Below the pieces are notes generated by a model. That model had not been told where the DNA came from. It worked only from the letters and a program-made list of their open reading frames with translations, and did no database searches. From the NCBI GenBank assembly GCA_045837725.1, contig JBEWZL010000202.1, positions 496,001 to 560,000 on the forward strand: a DNA stretch of 64,000 nt, read 5' to 3'. The DNA comes from Vermamoeba vermiformis (lineage: Eukaryota; Tubulinea; Echinamoebida). Both the position numbers and the translations under genes were made by a program. Shown here one piece after another: positions 23,041-34,582 of the stretch (positions are counted from its first letter, which is position 1; every line of letters begins with the position of its first letter).

Positions 23041-26000
23041 TTACTGCTCCATTGACTTTTCTTTCTCCATGTCTCCAAATATTCCTTCGTTCTCTTCCTG
23101 ATCTCGTTTCGGAGATTTCCTTTTGTGCGGTGAACGAGTGCGCGCAGTGTTCGCACTGAGTCCACTTTTACTAGGACTAGTGCTGAACGAGAAGCTAAAC
23201 GCATTCGTCGTCGAAGGGGTCGTGTTTGGGTCATTCCTGTTGGGTCCGAGGCCGCCGAATGTGAAGCCAAACGCATTGACTGATGTTGCAGGACTCGTGC
23301 TGACGTCACTGTCGCTCGTACTGGCATTGAATGTCACGCCATTAGCAAAGACTGGCGTTGTTGTGCTCGTGTTGTGCTCGCTCTTGTTCGCCTCAGCATC
23401 GAGTGTGAATTCGCCAGTGAAGGGTGCGGTCGTTGGCGATGTGTTGGTGTTGTTGGGGCTGAGTCCGAGTGTGAAACTACTCGCGAGGGGAGGGGTCGAT
23501 GGGCTCGTGTTGGTCTTGCTAGGACTGGCGGTATCGAGCAGCGAGGAGCCAAATCCACTCGGCGTTAACGAGGGACTGGTGCTCGGTTCAATTTCGTTAG
23601 TGGCGTTGAATGTGATGCCACCTGCAAAGCCCGTGAAACCCGATGGCGAAGGACTGGAGCCAACACGACTAAAGTTAAAGCTTGGACTTGAACGCTTGCT
23701 GTGTCCTTTGCTGGTGTCTTTGTCGTGAGATTTGAAAGGGTTGTCGTTCAGTGAAGTGTCGGGCACGAGTGTTTCTTGAGGCTCTAAAGCTAGATCTGCA
23801 ATGGCATTGCCACCAAGTGTCAGCACTGCCATATTTGGTTGTTCGCCTTTCCAATTTGTTGCCATGCAGTCGTATTCGAAATCATTCGCGGTTTTTTTCT
23901 TCGGTGAACGGTACGATGGGCTCCAAGAGGTGGACTTGGGCGTAGGTTGTTTAGCAGGCTCTTCGTTGAGTTTCTTCAACACGTGCTCCAAGAATTTTTC
24001 CGTCTCTTCTTGGCCCGACGGAAGAACTTCACTTGGGTCTTTAATGTTATATCCCGCGAGTTTTCCCCACTCACTCGAGTTCCTCAGTTTGCCCGCCTCG
24101 CTCCAATAGGTGGCCTCTTTGATTCGTTCGGCTTCACTTTTATGCACCACCGAGCCCCGTTCACTCATAATTTGTACTTGTCTTTTCATGTGCGTCGTGC
24201 GCGATTTTAACTCTTGTGCGACTTGGTGCAGTTGTTGGGGCAATTTGCTAAACGCCTAGGTGAGACAAGTGTCAGCGGCACTTTACGTGTCAAAAGTGTC
24301 AAAAGTGTCAACATGTCATCATGCGTTACAGGCACGTACCTCTTGCGAACAGTGCTGCGAGGCATAATACGCGCAGTTCTCAATGAGCTGATGTGCGTTG
24401 TGTCGTTCAGCGGCCTCGTAAATCAACAACAAATTTTCTTCGTCCAGTCCTTCAACTAGCAGCTGCTCGCACCTTAATACCAGTCAATATTAATAAGACA
24501 TATTGCAGTCTATATGCTTGTTATTGAGGCTACTTACTGTTCCTTCAGCCGATCAATGTGGAACACATCCGCAATGGCCAACATTTCCATCACGTTCTCG
24601 CCTTAAGTGCGATTAATATAATAATACAGCCATATTATTAATAATGCAAGTATTAGTCCTTACCCGTGACCTCGCAATCACCAGCGTACAAGTACGCAAA
24701 CAACAATTCAACTGCTTCATGTGAAAATCCGCCCAAGTTCGCAGTGCTCTCGCGTGCCTCCTTCCATTCTGCGCACAAATGAGTCAGCGAATAAATTCAG
24801 CGTGTTAATGCCTCACTGACCTCCCGTGAAGAATGTGCTCAGTGTTTTACACGTGGCAGAAATAACGCATTTGTGGCCTTTAACTTCCTTGGAATCGACT
24901 AAATATGGCGTATATTAGCATTAATAGACAACCTATGATATTAGGAACTATATTAAAACAGTACCAGTGAATGAAATGTCCGAAAAGTCACCGGATTTGA
25001 GCAGGGCTGCGAGATCTGCCGAAAGCATTTGTTCGGCCTCTGACCCTCGTGGGCTCCCTACGATGTATTCTAAAAGGGATCAGTTATAACTACATTCAGT
25101 TTTACCGCTAGGACATACCTTGGATTGCCTCAAAGTTGGTCACATCCGCGACGTACAGGTAAGCAAGGACAGCTTCAAAAACAGTCGTGGGAACTGAGGC
25201 CTTAATCGTAACAATACAGTCCTTAGTCTTCATAACATCTGCTATATTCGGTTCATGCCACAACAAATCAGATCTGACTCGGTGCAAGCGCGCACTGATG
25301 ACGCACCGATGTCCGTTGTAGATCTGCTCGCCGTGCTTGAATTTCATGTCGGAGAAGGTAGGACTGTTCAATATGTTGCGCATGTCTCGCGTGAATGTCG
25401 ATCTGGACACGATAATATCTAAAACAAAGCGAAAAGTTAGGTACATCTGGATCTGAAAATTTAGGATTGGTAAAATGATTTAAAAGCTATAATATTAATA
25501 TCGCAAATAATATAAACTCGATGCTATTTTAAAGTTTAAGATTCAAAATTACCTGCAGGCAATGAGAACAAGTACTCTGCGACACTTGCAAATCTGTTTT
25601 TGTTTTCAGCGCTGTTGAACACGTGATCGTAGAGCGGAGTATTATCAAATTCCATCATTCGCAAGCGCGGAATAATTTTGATTAGTGTTGACGGCACGCG
25701 TTCCAGTGGGTTGTGGCTCAAATTGATCGACCACAAGTTACTCATGCTGCCGATCGATGGATTGACCTCACTTTCCATAAAAGGTAAGTGCCGTAATCGC
25801 TAATAATCTATGCGATGATAATTACCATACCGAATTTGGTTATGTGTGGCGATGATGGCTTCCAAATTTTGCAGTTTTCCGATCTCGGTCGGTAACGCGG
25901 TCAATTCGTTGTGTGAAATGTTCAAAAACTTCAAACTCGACAAAAAGCCTATAATATAATATTAAAAGACTATAATAGGTGCAAATAAGACATTAGAGTG

Positions 26001-26679
26001 GTACCATAAGTGCCAGGCAGCTCGCGCAAATTATTATAAGCGACGTTAAGTTCGAGTAGATTGGTTAATTTGCCTAATACAGACCAAATTAATAAAATTA
26101 ATAAAATTAATAAATAATTTTCAACGTAAGACGCACCAATAGTCTCGGGCAGAAACGATAACTCGTTGTGATCCAATATTAAGTACTTTAAGCTAACCAA
26201 ATTGCCTGTTATTTAATTACATTAGTAACCGATAGTTATATAATACTTTTTTACGAACCAATCGCCGGTGAGAGTTCTTTCACGCAACATCTGCTCATGT
26301 CCAGCGTTACAATGTGAGTGAAATCCTGTAGTGTCTTTGGAAATTTTGATATTTGAGTGTTGCTTAATACCACCGTCGAATAGTGCTTTAATCTTTGCAC
26401 GATTGATTCGGGAATATCGCTGATTTGTTTGTATGACAGATCTATTTTCGTAGAATTAAATTTAAATTGCAACAATATTTCTTATATTTTTAAAATACCC
26501 ACCTAATGGCCGCTCGACTGCTTCCGAACGCCATAAAGTCGTAAGAGACGATTCAACTTGAAGAAAATTCGAAATTACGGAATGATCTGTCGAAAACAAG
26601 GGCGAATAAGCCAATTATGGTCGTTAAGCTATGCATTAAGCAACTTACTATCTAAATTATTTGTTTCCGCGGCTTCCAT
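23041..26679 (-). CDS. LRR-BTB-BTB protein with FG-like C-terminal repeats
   Basis: The start is the ATG at 26679 (MEAAETNNLD), followed by two short exons into a leucine-rich repeat block: IDLSYKQISDIPESI, LKYLILDHNELSFLPETIG, LLELNVAYNNLRELPGTYG, LKFLNISHNELTALPTEIG, LWSINLSHNPLERVPSTL. Two BTB/POZ domains come next (PTFSDMKFKHGEQIYNGHRC and GDFSDISFTVDSKEVKGHKC), then a BACK-like helical segment. The last about 260 residues, in one exon, are Ser/Thr/Pro-rich with repeats of about 25 residues ending in FGFTFG-, VTFNA- or FSFSF-type motifs. Family logic suggests a cullin-3 adaptor; the FxF repeats resemble nucleoporin FG regions, which is inference only. At least ten introns. A fragment of its start region is duplicated near 30626. 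Confidence 0.78.
23150..23680 (-). repeat. degenerate about 75-bp tandem repeat encoding FxFx motifs
   Basis: Within the last exon of the LRR-BTB gene, units of 24-26 codons recur about six times, with consensus T-S-P-x-T then a hydrophobic pair and F-T-F or F-x-F. Examples are TSPTTAPFTGEFTLDAEANK, STTTPVFANGVTFNA, TSPATSVNAFGFTFGG and TTPSTTNAFSFSFS. Copies are diverged at the DNA level, so the array is old or under selection. Confidence 0.7.
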
Positions 26680-27052
26680 GGTGTTTCACGCGCTGAAAAA
26701 TAGTTGTATAATTTTTGGCCGTCAAAACTGTTCTGCAGGCAAATCTTCTTTTATTCCCGTGCATTTTCTACTGTGCGTGTTTCCACAACGAAGTAAGAGT
26801 TAATAAATAGATCTCACAGCAATTACATGTAGAGATCTAGCTGTGTGCGTACAAGGTGTCAAACGGGACCATTAGGCCTCACACAAAAAAATTCATGGAA
26901 CTAATTCGGATAACCATAGGACAATTAATGGGACGACCGGTCACTTCTTCTTTTACAATCCCAGCCCAGACCACACGGCGCTGTAAAAGATTGGATCTTT
27001 TCCTACCTCAATTTAATTCTGAGCTGCAGCTGCAATATCTTTAGAACCACAG
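26680..27052. other. divergent promoter region
   Basis: This 373-base gap lies between the start codons of the LRR-BTB gene (-) and F-box/ARM copy A (+). A 19-base stretch next to the LRR-BTB start recurs upstream of copy B. I see nothing else definite. Confidence 0.45.
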
Positions 27053-30000
27053 ATGACGTCTGTTGTTATTAACTACTTTGATCTAATTTCAAACGAGCTC
27101 ATTGCTGAAGTGGTCAACTTCCTCGATCTCGTGTCATTATTTCGTCTGTCTTGCACTTGTAAACAACTATGTGCATTCAAAAATATTTCTAACGAACAAT
27201 GGCGACGATATTATGCCCAGAAGTGGTTTTTGGAGGACACAGAGCTTGCGATCTATCCAAAGTAAGATTCTCTCTCAAATAATATTTCTGGATGCGCTCA
27301 AAATTTAGATTTTTTTTAAAAATACGGTGAATTGCAACTCTAGTCAGTGGATTAATTAATTGTGTTTTTTCAATTCTGATTTTGTTTATTATTACCAAGC
27401 CACAACTGGCAACAACTGTATCAAGACCGTCTTAAATCAGAGAACGACTATTTATTGTGGGTGGAAAACGCAGCGTCGACACAAGTCAAAGCAAATCAGG
27501 TTCAGGAGATCAGCGAAGAAAGCGCTTACACTGCCATACTCGCAGACGTGAAGAAAACTTATAGAGCAGATGCTAGTAAACCAGACACTTATTACGACCC
27601 ACTCGTGGATCCTTGGGCAATTTTAATACAAGCAAATTCGCAGAAGCTCAACCCACCAATCGCAGTTATTAGAGCTTGTCTTCGATCAATTGAAGAGTTT
27701 TTTTACACCCCATGCAAGTATTATTATTAAGCGCGAGGATAGAGGCCTAACTATTCATTTGAAGTTACGCACGGAGACCAACTTCGTGAAGTTGAATCTG
27801 GCCGTTTTGGAATAGCAGTCACCACTATTGCGAAATATGCCGCAGATGATATCACAATACTAACCGAACTAACCTTATTCGAAATGTTTTTCTCTGGTAA
27901 GCAGCTACATCTCAATTCAAAAAAATTAGATCCGTTGTGGCCTATTATTCTGATATTAACTTCATTGTTAGACGATTTCAAAAATTCTCGCCGCAAGATA
28001 CCTATTGGCTTGTTAGGCCTTTTATCCAAGTATTTGGACTTAACGCTCCCCTTGGATGTGCTTATGGTCGTTACACAGCGATTGTGGGAAGCAGCAGGAG
28101 CAAGTAAGTCCACGCCAAGCAATCTCTGCAGCGATTAATTCTTTGTTGGCAGAGATCGAAGAGGAGTTCTTTGTGGGGTTGGAAATCATTCCCAAAACCA
28201 TCAACATACTACTGAAGAGCACTGACAATGAGATCAAACGCAATTGCATGTTCATTCTCACGTGGTTCTCTCCGACTAGTAAGTCTAACAATATTTTAAA
28301 GAGCGTTTATTAAATTGAGTGGTGGATGACTACTGTCATTATACCGTCATCCGAGCATGATGCGGTGCGATCAAAGAGAGTTTATTCGTCGTTAAATTAC
28401 GCTAAATTATAACCCATCGAATTTGTGGCTCTTAACCTTTTTTTTGCTTTTTGCCTCGCTAGTTGGCGTTGAGGCGTAAATATGTGGTACTATGTGAACT
28501 AGATGTGATATATGTATTTGTTTTTTTTTGCTCATTTCCAATGATTGTAGAGCCCGAACATAACAAGTTTTTGGTCAGCGCTCCGTTAATGCACTTTTTG
28601 ATCGGCGAATTGAATGAAGTGCCCGCTGAAGATGTGCGATGGATTCTGCAGCTCTTGGCGACTTTCGGAGAGTATAGTAAGTAATGCCTTATTTGGGGCT
28701 ATCTGTTAACTCACTTCGCGCAATTAGACGGCTCTGTTGTAGATGAAACTCGTCTCGTACATCGGCTCATGGATTTCATCCGTGACAAGTACTGCGACGA
28801 TCACGTGGTACTGCCGTACTTGTTGGGTGCAGCCAGTGATCTCTGTCTCGACAATTCAAGTACGACCAAGCAATGATACTACTCTTTGATGGTTTAACAT
28901 TCTCGTCGTAGATAATGGTTGCATCGAGTTAGCACAAAACGAGTCCGAGGTAGAATATCTCTTGAGTTGGGTCAAACAGTCCGCTGACCCTGACATTCAA
29001 AAGGTGTCACAACACGCACTGAGTGTCATTGACACACTTGCCAGAAATGGTAAGTCAATGGGTATTTCATCGATCTATTATGAAGTTAACAGTCGAATTA
29101 GAAATTGGTGCCGAGCGGCTGTTTGAAATGGGTGCAATCGACAGACTTTTGCCGTTTATCGAAGATCCAACCAACACGCATTTGTTCAAAGAGTTATACG
29201 ATGCACTCAAGCATTTGACTAGTTTTGCAAATGAGAGCGGTAAGTGCCAGGTTATGTACTCATTGAGCCGTTTATTGATTGTTCCAACTTAAGGATTCGG
29301 CGATGAAATCTTTCCGAAGTTATTGAAGTTCAAGGACGCCCTTCTTGACTGCGGTTACACCTCGGGTTCAGAGCCTACACGGGCAGCATGCGACGAGTTC
29401 TGGTTGACATTTTCATGCAGTACGTCTAAGTTTTGAAAAGTGACACGTGTCAAACTAACGTTACTTAGTGACTACGCCCCCACGCGATGTCTCGATCAAG
29501 CTGATTGACAGGGCCATGCCCCTCATTCTTGCAGAGAGTACCAAGATAAGGACGCGAATAGACGCGGTGTTAGTGCTCGCCAACCTCATGGAAAGCGACA
29601 GTACGTACATCATCATTTCCTCGCTGGACTTTAACGCTAATTTTATCATATGTGAAGTTGCTTTGTTCGAAAACAAATCGTTGACGCCACTGTTCGACTA
29701 CTTGGCCGAGTATTTGATTAACTATGATCACGACGCTGAGCTCCGCAAGCAAAGAAGACAGGAAGGCAATATCGATGAAAACACCTTAGAAGAAGATGAT
29801 GACGAGGATGGTAAGAACGTAGTTATATTAATATGAGTGGGTTCGTAAGTTATATTTTCTTCGCGTAGAAGACAAGGAAGATGAAGTCACCGAAAGTCCG
29901 TGGCCATTAAATTTACTCGTGCAGACTGTTCGCTTTGGTAAGTATATTGCCGTATACAATTTCAATGCGTTTCTTAATCCAATTCTATTTGCAGAGTACA

Positions 30001-30562
30001 TCCAGAATAACGCCCTCCAAAACAAAAGGCTCATTAACAAACTGTTCTCCCTGTTTGATGACGAGACATTGGAGTTTGAAGGTCGCTTCTTGGTCGTGTA
30101 TGCATTCAGCTTCTTAGTTCAAAAGCCTGGTAAGTCCGGTCAGTACTCGTTCGAGCACATCTGACGTGTTTGGCTGAGCAGGTTGGGATTCGGCAAAGGG
30201 CTTAAAATGCATAGAAGAATTTGCACTGGATGCCGAATACGATGTTGAATGGAATTTTGTGTTTGGTGACGTTGAGCCGTACTTACATCTGCTCCAAAAA
30301 GAGAATCCACCGCCGTTGGTTATTTTTGGCTCATGGTTCTTGGCTCATATGTCTATACTAGGTAATAACAAAAGATCATACGATGCATTAAGAACAATAA
30401 TCTGATTGAATTTAACGCATAGAGTATGGTCGTCAAACTTTGAAGAAAGATCTCGATCCAGCGGTCATCACGTGGATGAAAACATACCCTCATCCGCGCG
30501 TGCAGCATAATATGACTCATTTCACTCGAAACATGCAGAAAAAGAGTCGAAGAAAACAATAG
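27053..30562 (+). CDS. F-box / armadillo-like repeat protein, copy A
   Basis: The N-terminus carries an F-box: LISNELIAEVVNFLDLVSLF, RLSCTCKQLCAF, NEQWRRYYAQKW. About 15 further exons encode armadillo/HEAT-like helical pairs, for example GLLGLLSKYLDLTLPLDVLM, MHFLIGELNEVPAEDVRW, LARNEIGAERLFEMGAIDRL and RTRIDAVLVLANLMES. An acidic stretch follows, and then the conserved end WMKTYPHPRVQHN...RNMQKKSRRKQ. It is probably an SCF substrate receptor. One intron has a GC donor (GCAAGT at 27714) where copy B has GT. The intron at 28279-28550 corresponds to the 5S-bearing intron of copy B but has no 5S. Copy A and copy B are tandem duplicates with nearly identical 5' halves. I know no named orthologue. 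Confidence 0.78.
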
Positions 30563-30625
30563 AATTTTCCGCTTTAAGATAGGGTAGTGTCCGGTTTTAA
30601 TTTTTTTTTTTTTTTTTGTGGGTTA

Positions 30626-30644
30626 TTTCCATGGTGTTTCACGC
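30626..30644. repeat. duplicated scrap of the LRR-BTB start region
   Basis: TTCCATGGTGTTTCACGCG occurs here and at 26674-26692, where CAT is the start codon of the minus-strand LRR-BTB gene. It lies directly upstream of copy B, as its source lies upstream of copy A, and marks the left end of the tandem duplication. Confidence 0.7.
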
Positions 30645-30723
30645 GTTTGTAAAAGAATGTTTGGCGCTTTTTGTCTTTTTTCCGTTCGTCAATTTCATTC
30701 TTATTATATCTTTAGGACCACAG

Positions 30724-33700
30724 ATGACATCTGTTGATATTAATAACTACTTTGATATTCTTTCAAACGAGCTCATTGCTGAAGTTGTCAACTTCCTCGA
30801 TCTCGTGTCATTATTTCGTCTGTCTGGCACTTGTAAACAACTGTGTGCATTCAAAAATATTTCTAACGAACAATGGCGACGATATTATGCCCAGAAGTGG
30901 TTTTTGGAGGACAAAGAGCTTGCGATCTATCCGAAGTAAGATTCTCTTAAAATATTTCTGGATGCGCTCAAAATTTAGATTTTTTTTTAAAATACGGTGA
31001 ATCGCAAGTCAAGTCATTTCGTGGATTAATTAATCATGTTTTTTTATTCTGATTTTGTTTATTTTCTAGCCACAACTGGCAACAACTGTATCAAGACCGT
31101 CTTAAATCAGAGAACGAATATTTATTGTGGGTGAAAAACGCAGCGTCGGCACAAGTCAAAGCAGATCAAGCTCAGGAGATCAGCGAAGAAGCTTACACTG
31201 CCATACTCGCAGACGTGAAGAAAACTTATCGAGCTACCAGAGCAGATGCTAGTAAACCAGACACTTATTACGACCCACTCGTGGATCCTTGGGCAATTTT
31301 AATACAAGCAAATTCGCAGAAGCTCAACCCACCAATCGCAGTTATTAGAGCTTGTCTTCGATCAATTGACGAGTTTTTTTACACCCCATGTAAGTATTAT
31401 TACTAAGCGCGAGGATAGAGGCCTAACTACTTATTTGAAGTTACGCACGGAGACCAACTTCGCGAAGTTGAATCTGGCCGTTTTGGAATAGCAGTCACCA
31501 CTATTGCGAAATATGCTGCAGATGATGTCACAGTACTAACGGAGCTGACGCTATTCAAAATTTTTTTCTCTGGTAAGCCACTACGTCAATCAATTCAAAA
31601 AACTTTATCAGATCCGTTTGTTGAGGCCTATTATTCTGATATTAACTTCATTGTTAGACGATTTCAAAAATTCTCACCGCAAGATACCTATTGGCTTGTT
31701 AGGCCTTTTATCCAAGTATTTGGACCTTACGCTCCCCTTGGATGTGCTTATGGTCGTTACACAGCGATTGTGGGAAGCAGCAGGAGCAAGTAAGTCCACG
31801 CCAAGCAATCTCTGCAGCAATTAATCCTTTATTCGTAGAAACCGTCGAAGACGAGTTCTTTGTGGGCTTGGAAATCATTCCCAAAATCATCAACATATTA
31901 CTGAAGAGCACTGACGATGATCTCAAACGCAATTGCATGTTCATTCTCACATGGTTCTCTCCGACTAGTAAGTCTAAAAATATTTTAAAGAGAGCTTATT
32001 AAATTGAGTGGTGGATGACTACTGTCATTATACCGTCATCCGAGCACGATGTGCGAGTTGTTTAACTTCAAGATCGGCGCAGGAAGTGCTCGCGTTCTTT
32101 GTTAGTACAGCAAGTAGTGACCCGAAGACGATGTTGCTCTCCATCTCGGGCACGACCACACTAACAAGAATGCACCGCTTCCCGTCCGATCAGCGAAGTT
32201 AAGCTTGTTCAGGCCTTCTTAGTACTGGGGTAGGAGACTACCTGGGAATCGGAGGTGTTGTGCTCTTATCTTTTTACTTTTTACCAACAACCTGTTATTG
32301 TTTTACTATCGTTACCTTTGTTTAGAGCCCGAACACAGGAAACTTTTAGTCAATGCCCCATTTATGCACTATTTGATTGGCGAATTGGATGAAGCACCAG
32401 CAGAAGAAGTCCGATGGATTTTGCAACTTTTGACGACGTTTGGAGAGTGCAGTACGTTTCTTATTTGGTCTAATGACTGTCGATTAACTTCGCGCAATTA
32501 GACGGCTCTGTTGTCAATGAAACTCGTCTCGTACATCTGCTCATGAATTTCATCCGTGGCAAGTACCGCGACGATCATGTGGTGTTGCCCTACTTGTTGA
32601 ACGCTGTCAGCGATCTCTGTCTAGACAATTCAAGTAAGCAGAACACTTCGAATTCAACTTGGCTAACTTTTTTACCACAGATAATTGTTGCACCGAGTTG
32701 GCACAAAGCGAGTCCGACCTAGAATACCTGCTAAGTTTGGTCAAGCATTCCGCTTTAAATGAAGTTAAAAAGGTCTCGCAGTGCGCGCTAAATGCCATCG
32801 ATACCGTCGCCCGAAATGGTAAGTCAAAAAGAATTTCATCCACGTGAATAAAGCTCACGCGCCGAATCAGAAATTGGTGCTGAAAGACTGCTCGAATTGA
32901 ATGCTTTAGATAGACTTTTGCCACTGATTGAAGATACTACCAATGCGTATTTGTTCAAAGAACTGTATTATACACTTAAGTATATGACTAGCTTTGGAAA
33001 TAAGAATGGTAAGAGCAAGGTTATGCTACCGTTTTAAAACTAATAAGCCCTTGAATTAGGACTCGGTGATGAAATCTTTCCGAAGTTATTGAAGTTCAAA
33101 GACGCGCTTTTTGATCGCGGTTACGCATCAGATTCAGACTTTATACGAGCAGCGTGCGACGAGTTCTGGATGACATTTTCATGCAGTACGTCTCTGTACT
33201 TAACAGTGACACGTGTCAAACTAACGCTGCTTAGTGACTACGCCCCCACGCGATGTCTCGCTCAGAATTATAGATCGAGTCATGCCTCTCATTATCGAAG
33301 AAACAACGCGATTACGAACGCGACTAGATGCTGCTATATTGCTCGCTAACCTTATTGAAATCGACAGTAAGATCCGCAAAAAATCGCGTCGTGTCTTCGC
33401 TGGACATCAGCTCTAATATCCTATTCGCAGTTGGTTTGTTTGAAGGCAAGCAGATGGTGCCGTTGTTCAGCTATTTGGCTGAGTATTTGATCACTTTTGA
33501 TCCCGAAAAAGAGCACGCTACGCTCCGCAAACAATGGAAAGAGGAAGATAAAAAAATGAAGAATGTTAACAACGAAGAAGACGAAGAAGACGACGAAGAC
33601 GATGGTAACCATACAACATGTGATATAATTGATTAATAAGTTGACTTGTTCGTAGAAAATGAAGAAGCAGAAGAATTGATATTTGAATGTCCTTGGCCGT

Positions 33701-34354
33701 TGAATTTGCTATCTCAGCTTGCTCGCTTTGGTACGCAGATAGTTTAGTAATATTTTTTTACCTACCATTTGTTAATCGAATTCTTTTTGATCCAGATTAC
33801 ATCCAGAACAACATGATCCACCACGAAAGACTTATTCAGAAGCTGTTTTCCTTGGATGAAGACGAATCATTAGAATTCGAGGGTCGTTTCATGGTCGCTT
33901 ACATATTTAGCTTCTTAGTTGGAATCCCTGGTAAGCTCTGTCATGAATTGCCAGTGCATCTGACTTTCCTCGGATCAGGTTGGGATTCGGCAAAGGCCTT
34001 AGAATGCATTGAAGAATTTGCCCTTGATGCCGAGTACGATGTTGAGTGGAATTTTGTGTTAGCTGCAGTTGAGCCGTATGTGCATTTAGTACGAAAAGAG
34101 AATCCGCTGCCATTAACCATTTTCGGATCGTGGTTCTTGGCTCATATGTCAACACTAGGTAATTACCTAACATCGGTTTTTCGAGTCCCTGTTATCTGAT
34201 CGCTTCTTGCACAGAGTCCGGTCGTCAAACTTTGAAGAAAGATCTCGATCCAGAAGTTGTTACGTGGATGAAAACATACCCTCATCCGCGCGTGCAGCAT
34301 AATATGGCTCACTTCACTCGAAACATGCAGAAAAAGAGTCGAAGAAAACAATAG
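30724..34354 (+). CDS. F-box / armadillo-like repeat protein, copy B
   Basis: This is the tandem paralogue of copy A with the same exon plan, the same F-box (RLSGTCKQLCAF, NEQWRRYYAQKW), the same helical repeats and the same C-terminus (RNMQKKSRRKQ). From the start to about 32045 it is almost identical to copy A, introns included. From the exon at 32326 on, the coding sequence and introns differ at many positions, for example RDVSLRIIDRVMPLIIEE against RDVSIKLIDRAMPLILAE. The last about 120 nt are again near-identical. The intron at 31968-32325 holds a 5S rRNA gene. The intron at 31390 uses a normal GT donor. There is no sign of inactivation; it is probably an SCF adaptor like copy A. Confidence 0.78.
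32148..32266 (+). rRNA. 5S rRNA gene inside an intron
   Basis: About 118 nt align with eukaryotic 5S along their length. The 5' end GGGCACGAC pairs base for base with the 3' end GTTGTGCTC (terminal helix I, with wobbles). Internal landmarks are CCCGTCCGATCA, GAAGTTAAGC (box A region), TTAGTACTGGGGTAGGAGAC (intermediate element/box C) and TACCTGGGAATCGG. CTTATCTTTTT follows and would serve as a Pol III terminator. The gene lies in sense orientation within the copy B intron 31968-32325. Its control boxes are only slightly off consensus, so it could be active. It is a lone dispersed copy, not an rDNA repeat. Confidence 0.9.
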
Positions 34355-34582
34355 GGCGGTAATAAAGACTTCTTTCGACGATGATGTTAGAAGTCAGAGC
34401 TGTGAACGAGGATCTGACGTTGACGTCACTCGAGCACGATCATAATCGGTGCACTATGAATTCCCTTTTGAGCATTGACTCAGCGCCAGCGCTTCACTGG
34501 TCAAACTTTGGTCAAAGCGACAATTTTATGTTTAAAGTAGTTCGAACAAAGGAGAATAATAACAACAGCACCATTTAACACC

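Noticed and set aside
28279-28550. Hidden 5S copy in the F-box/ARM copy A intron
   Set aside because: None of the 5S landmarks (GTTAAGC, TTAGTAC, GGGAGAC-like) is present in this intron.
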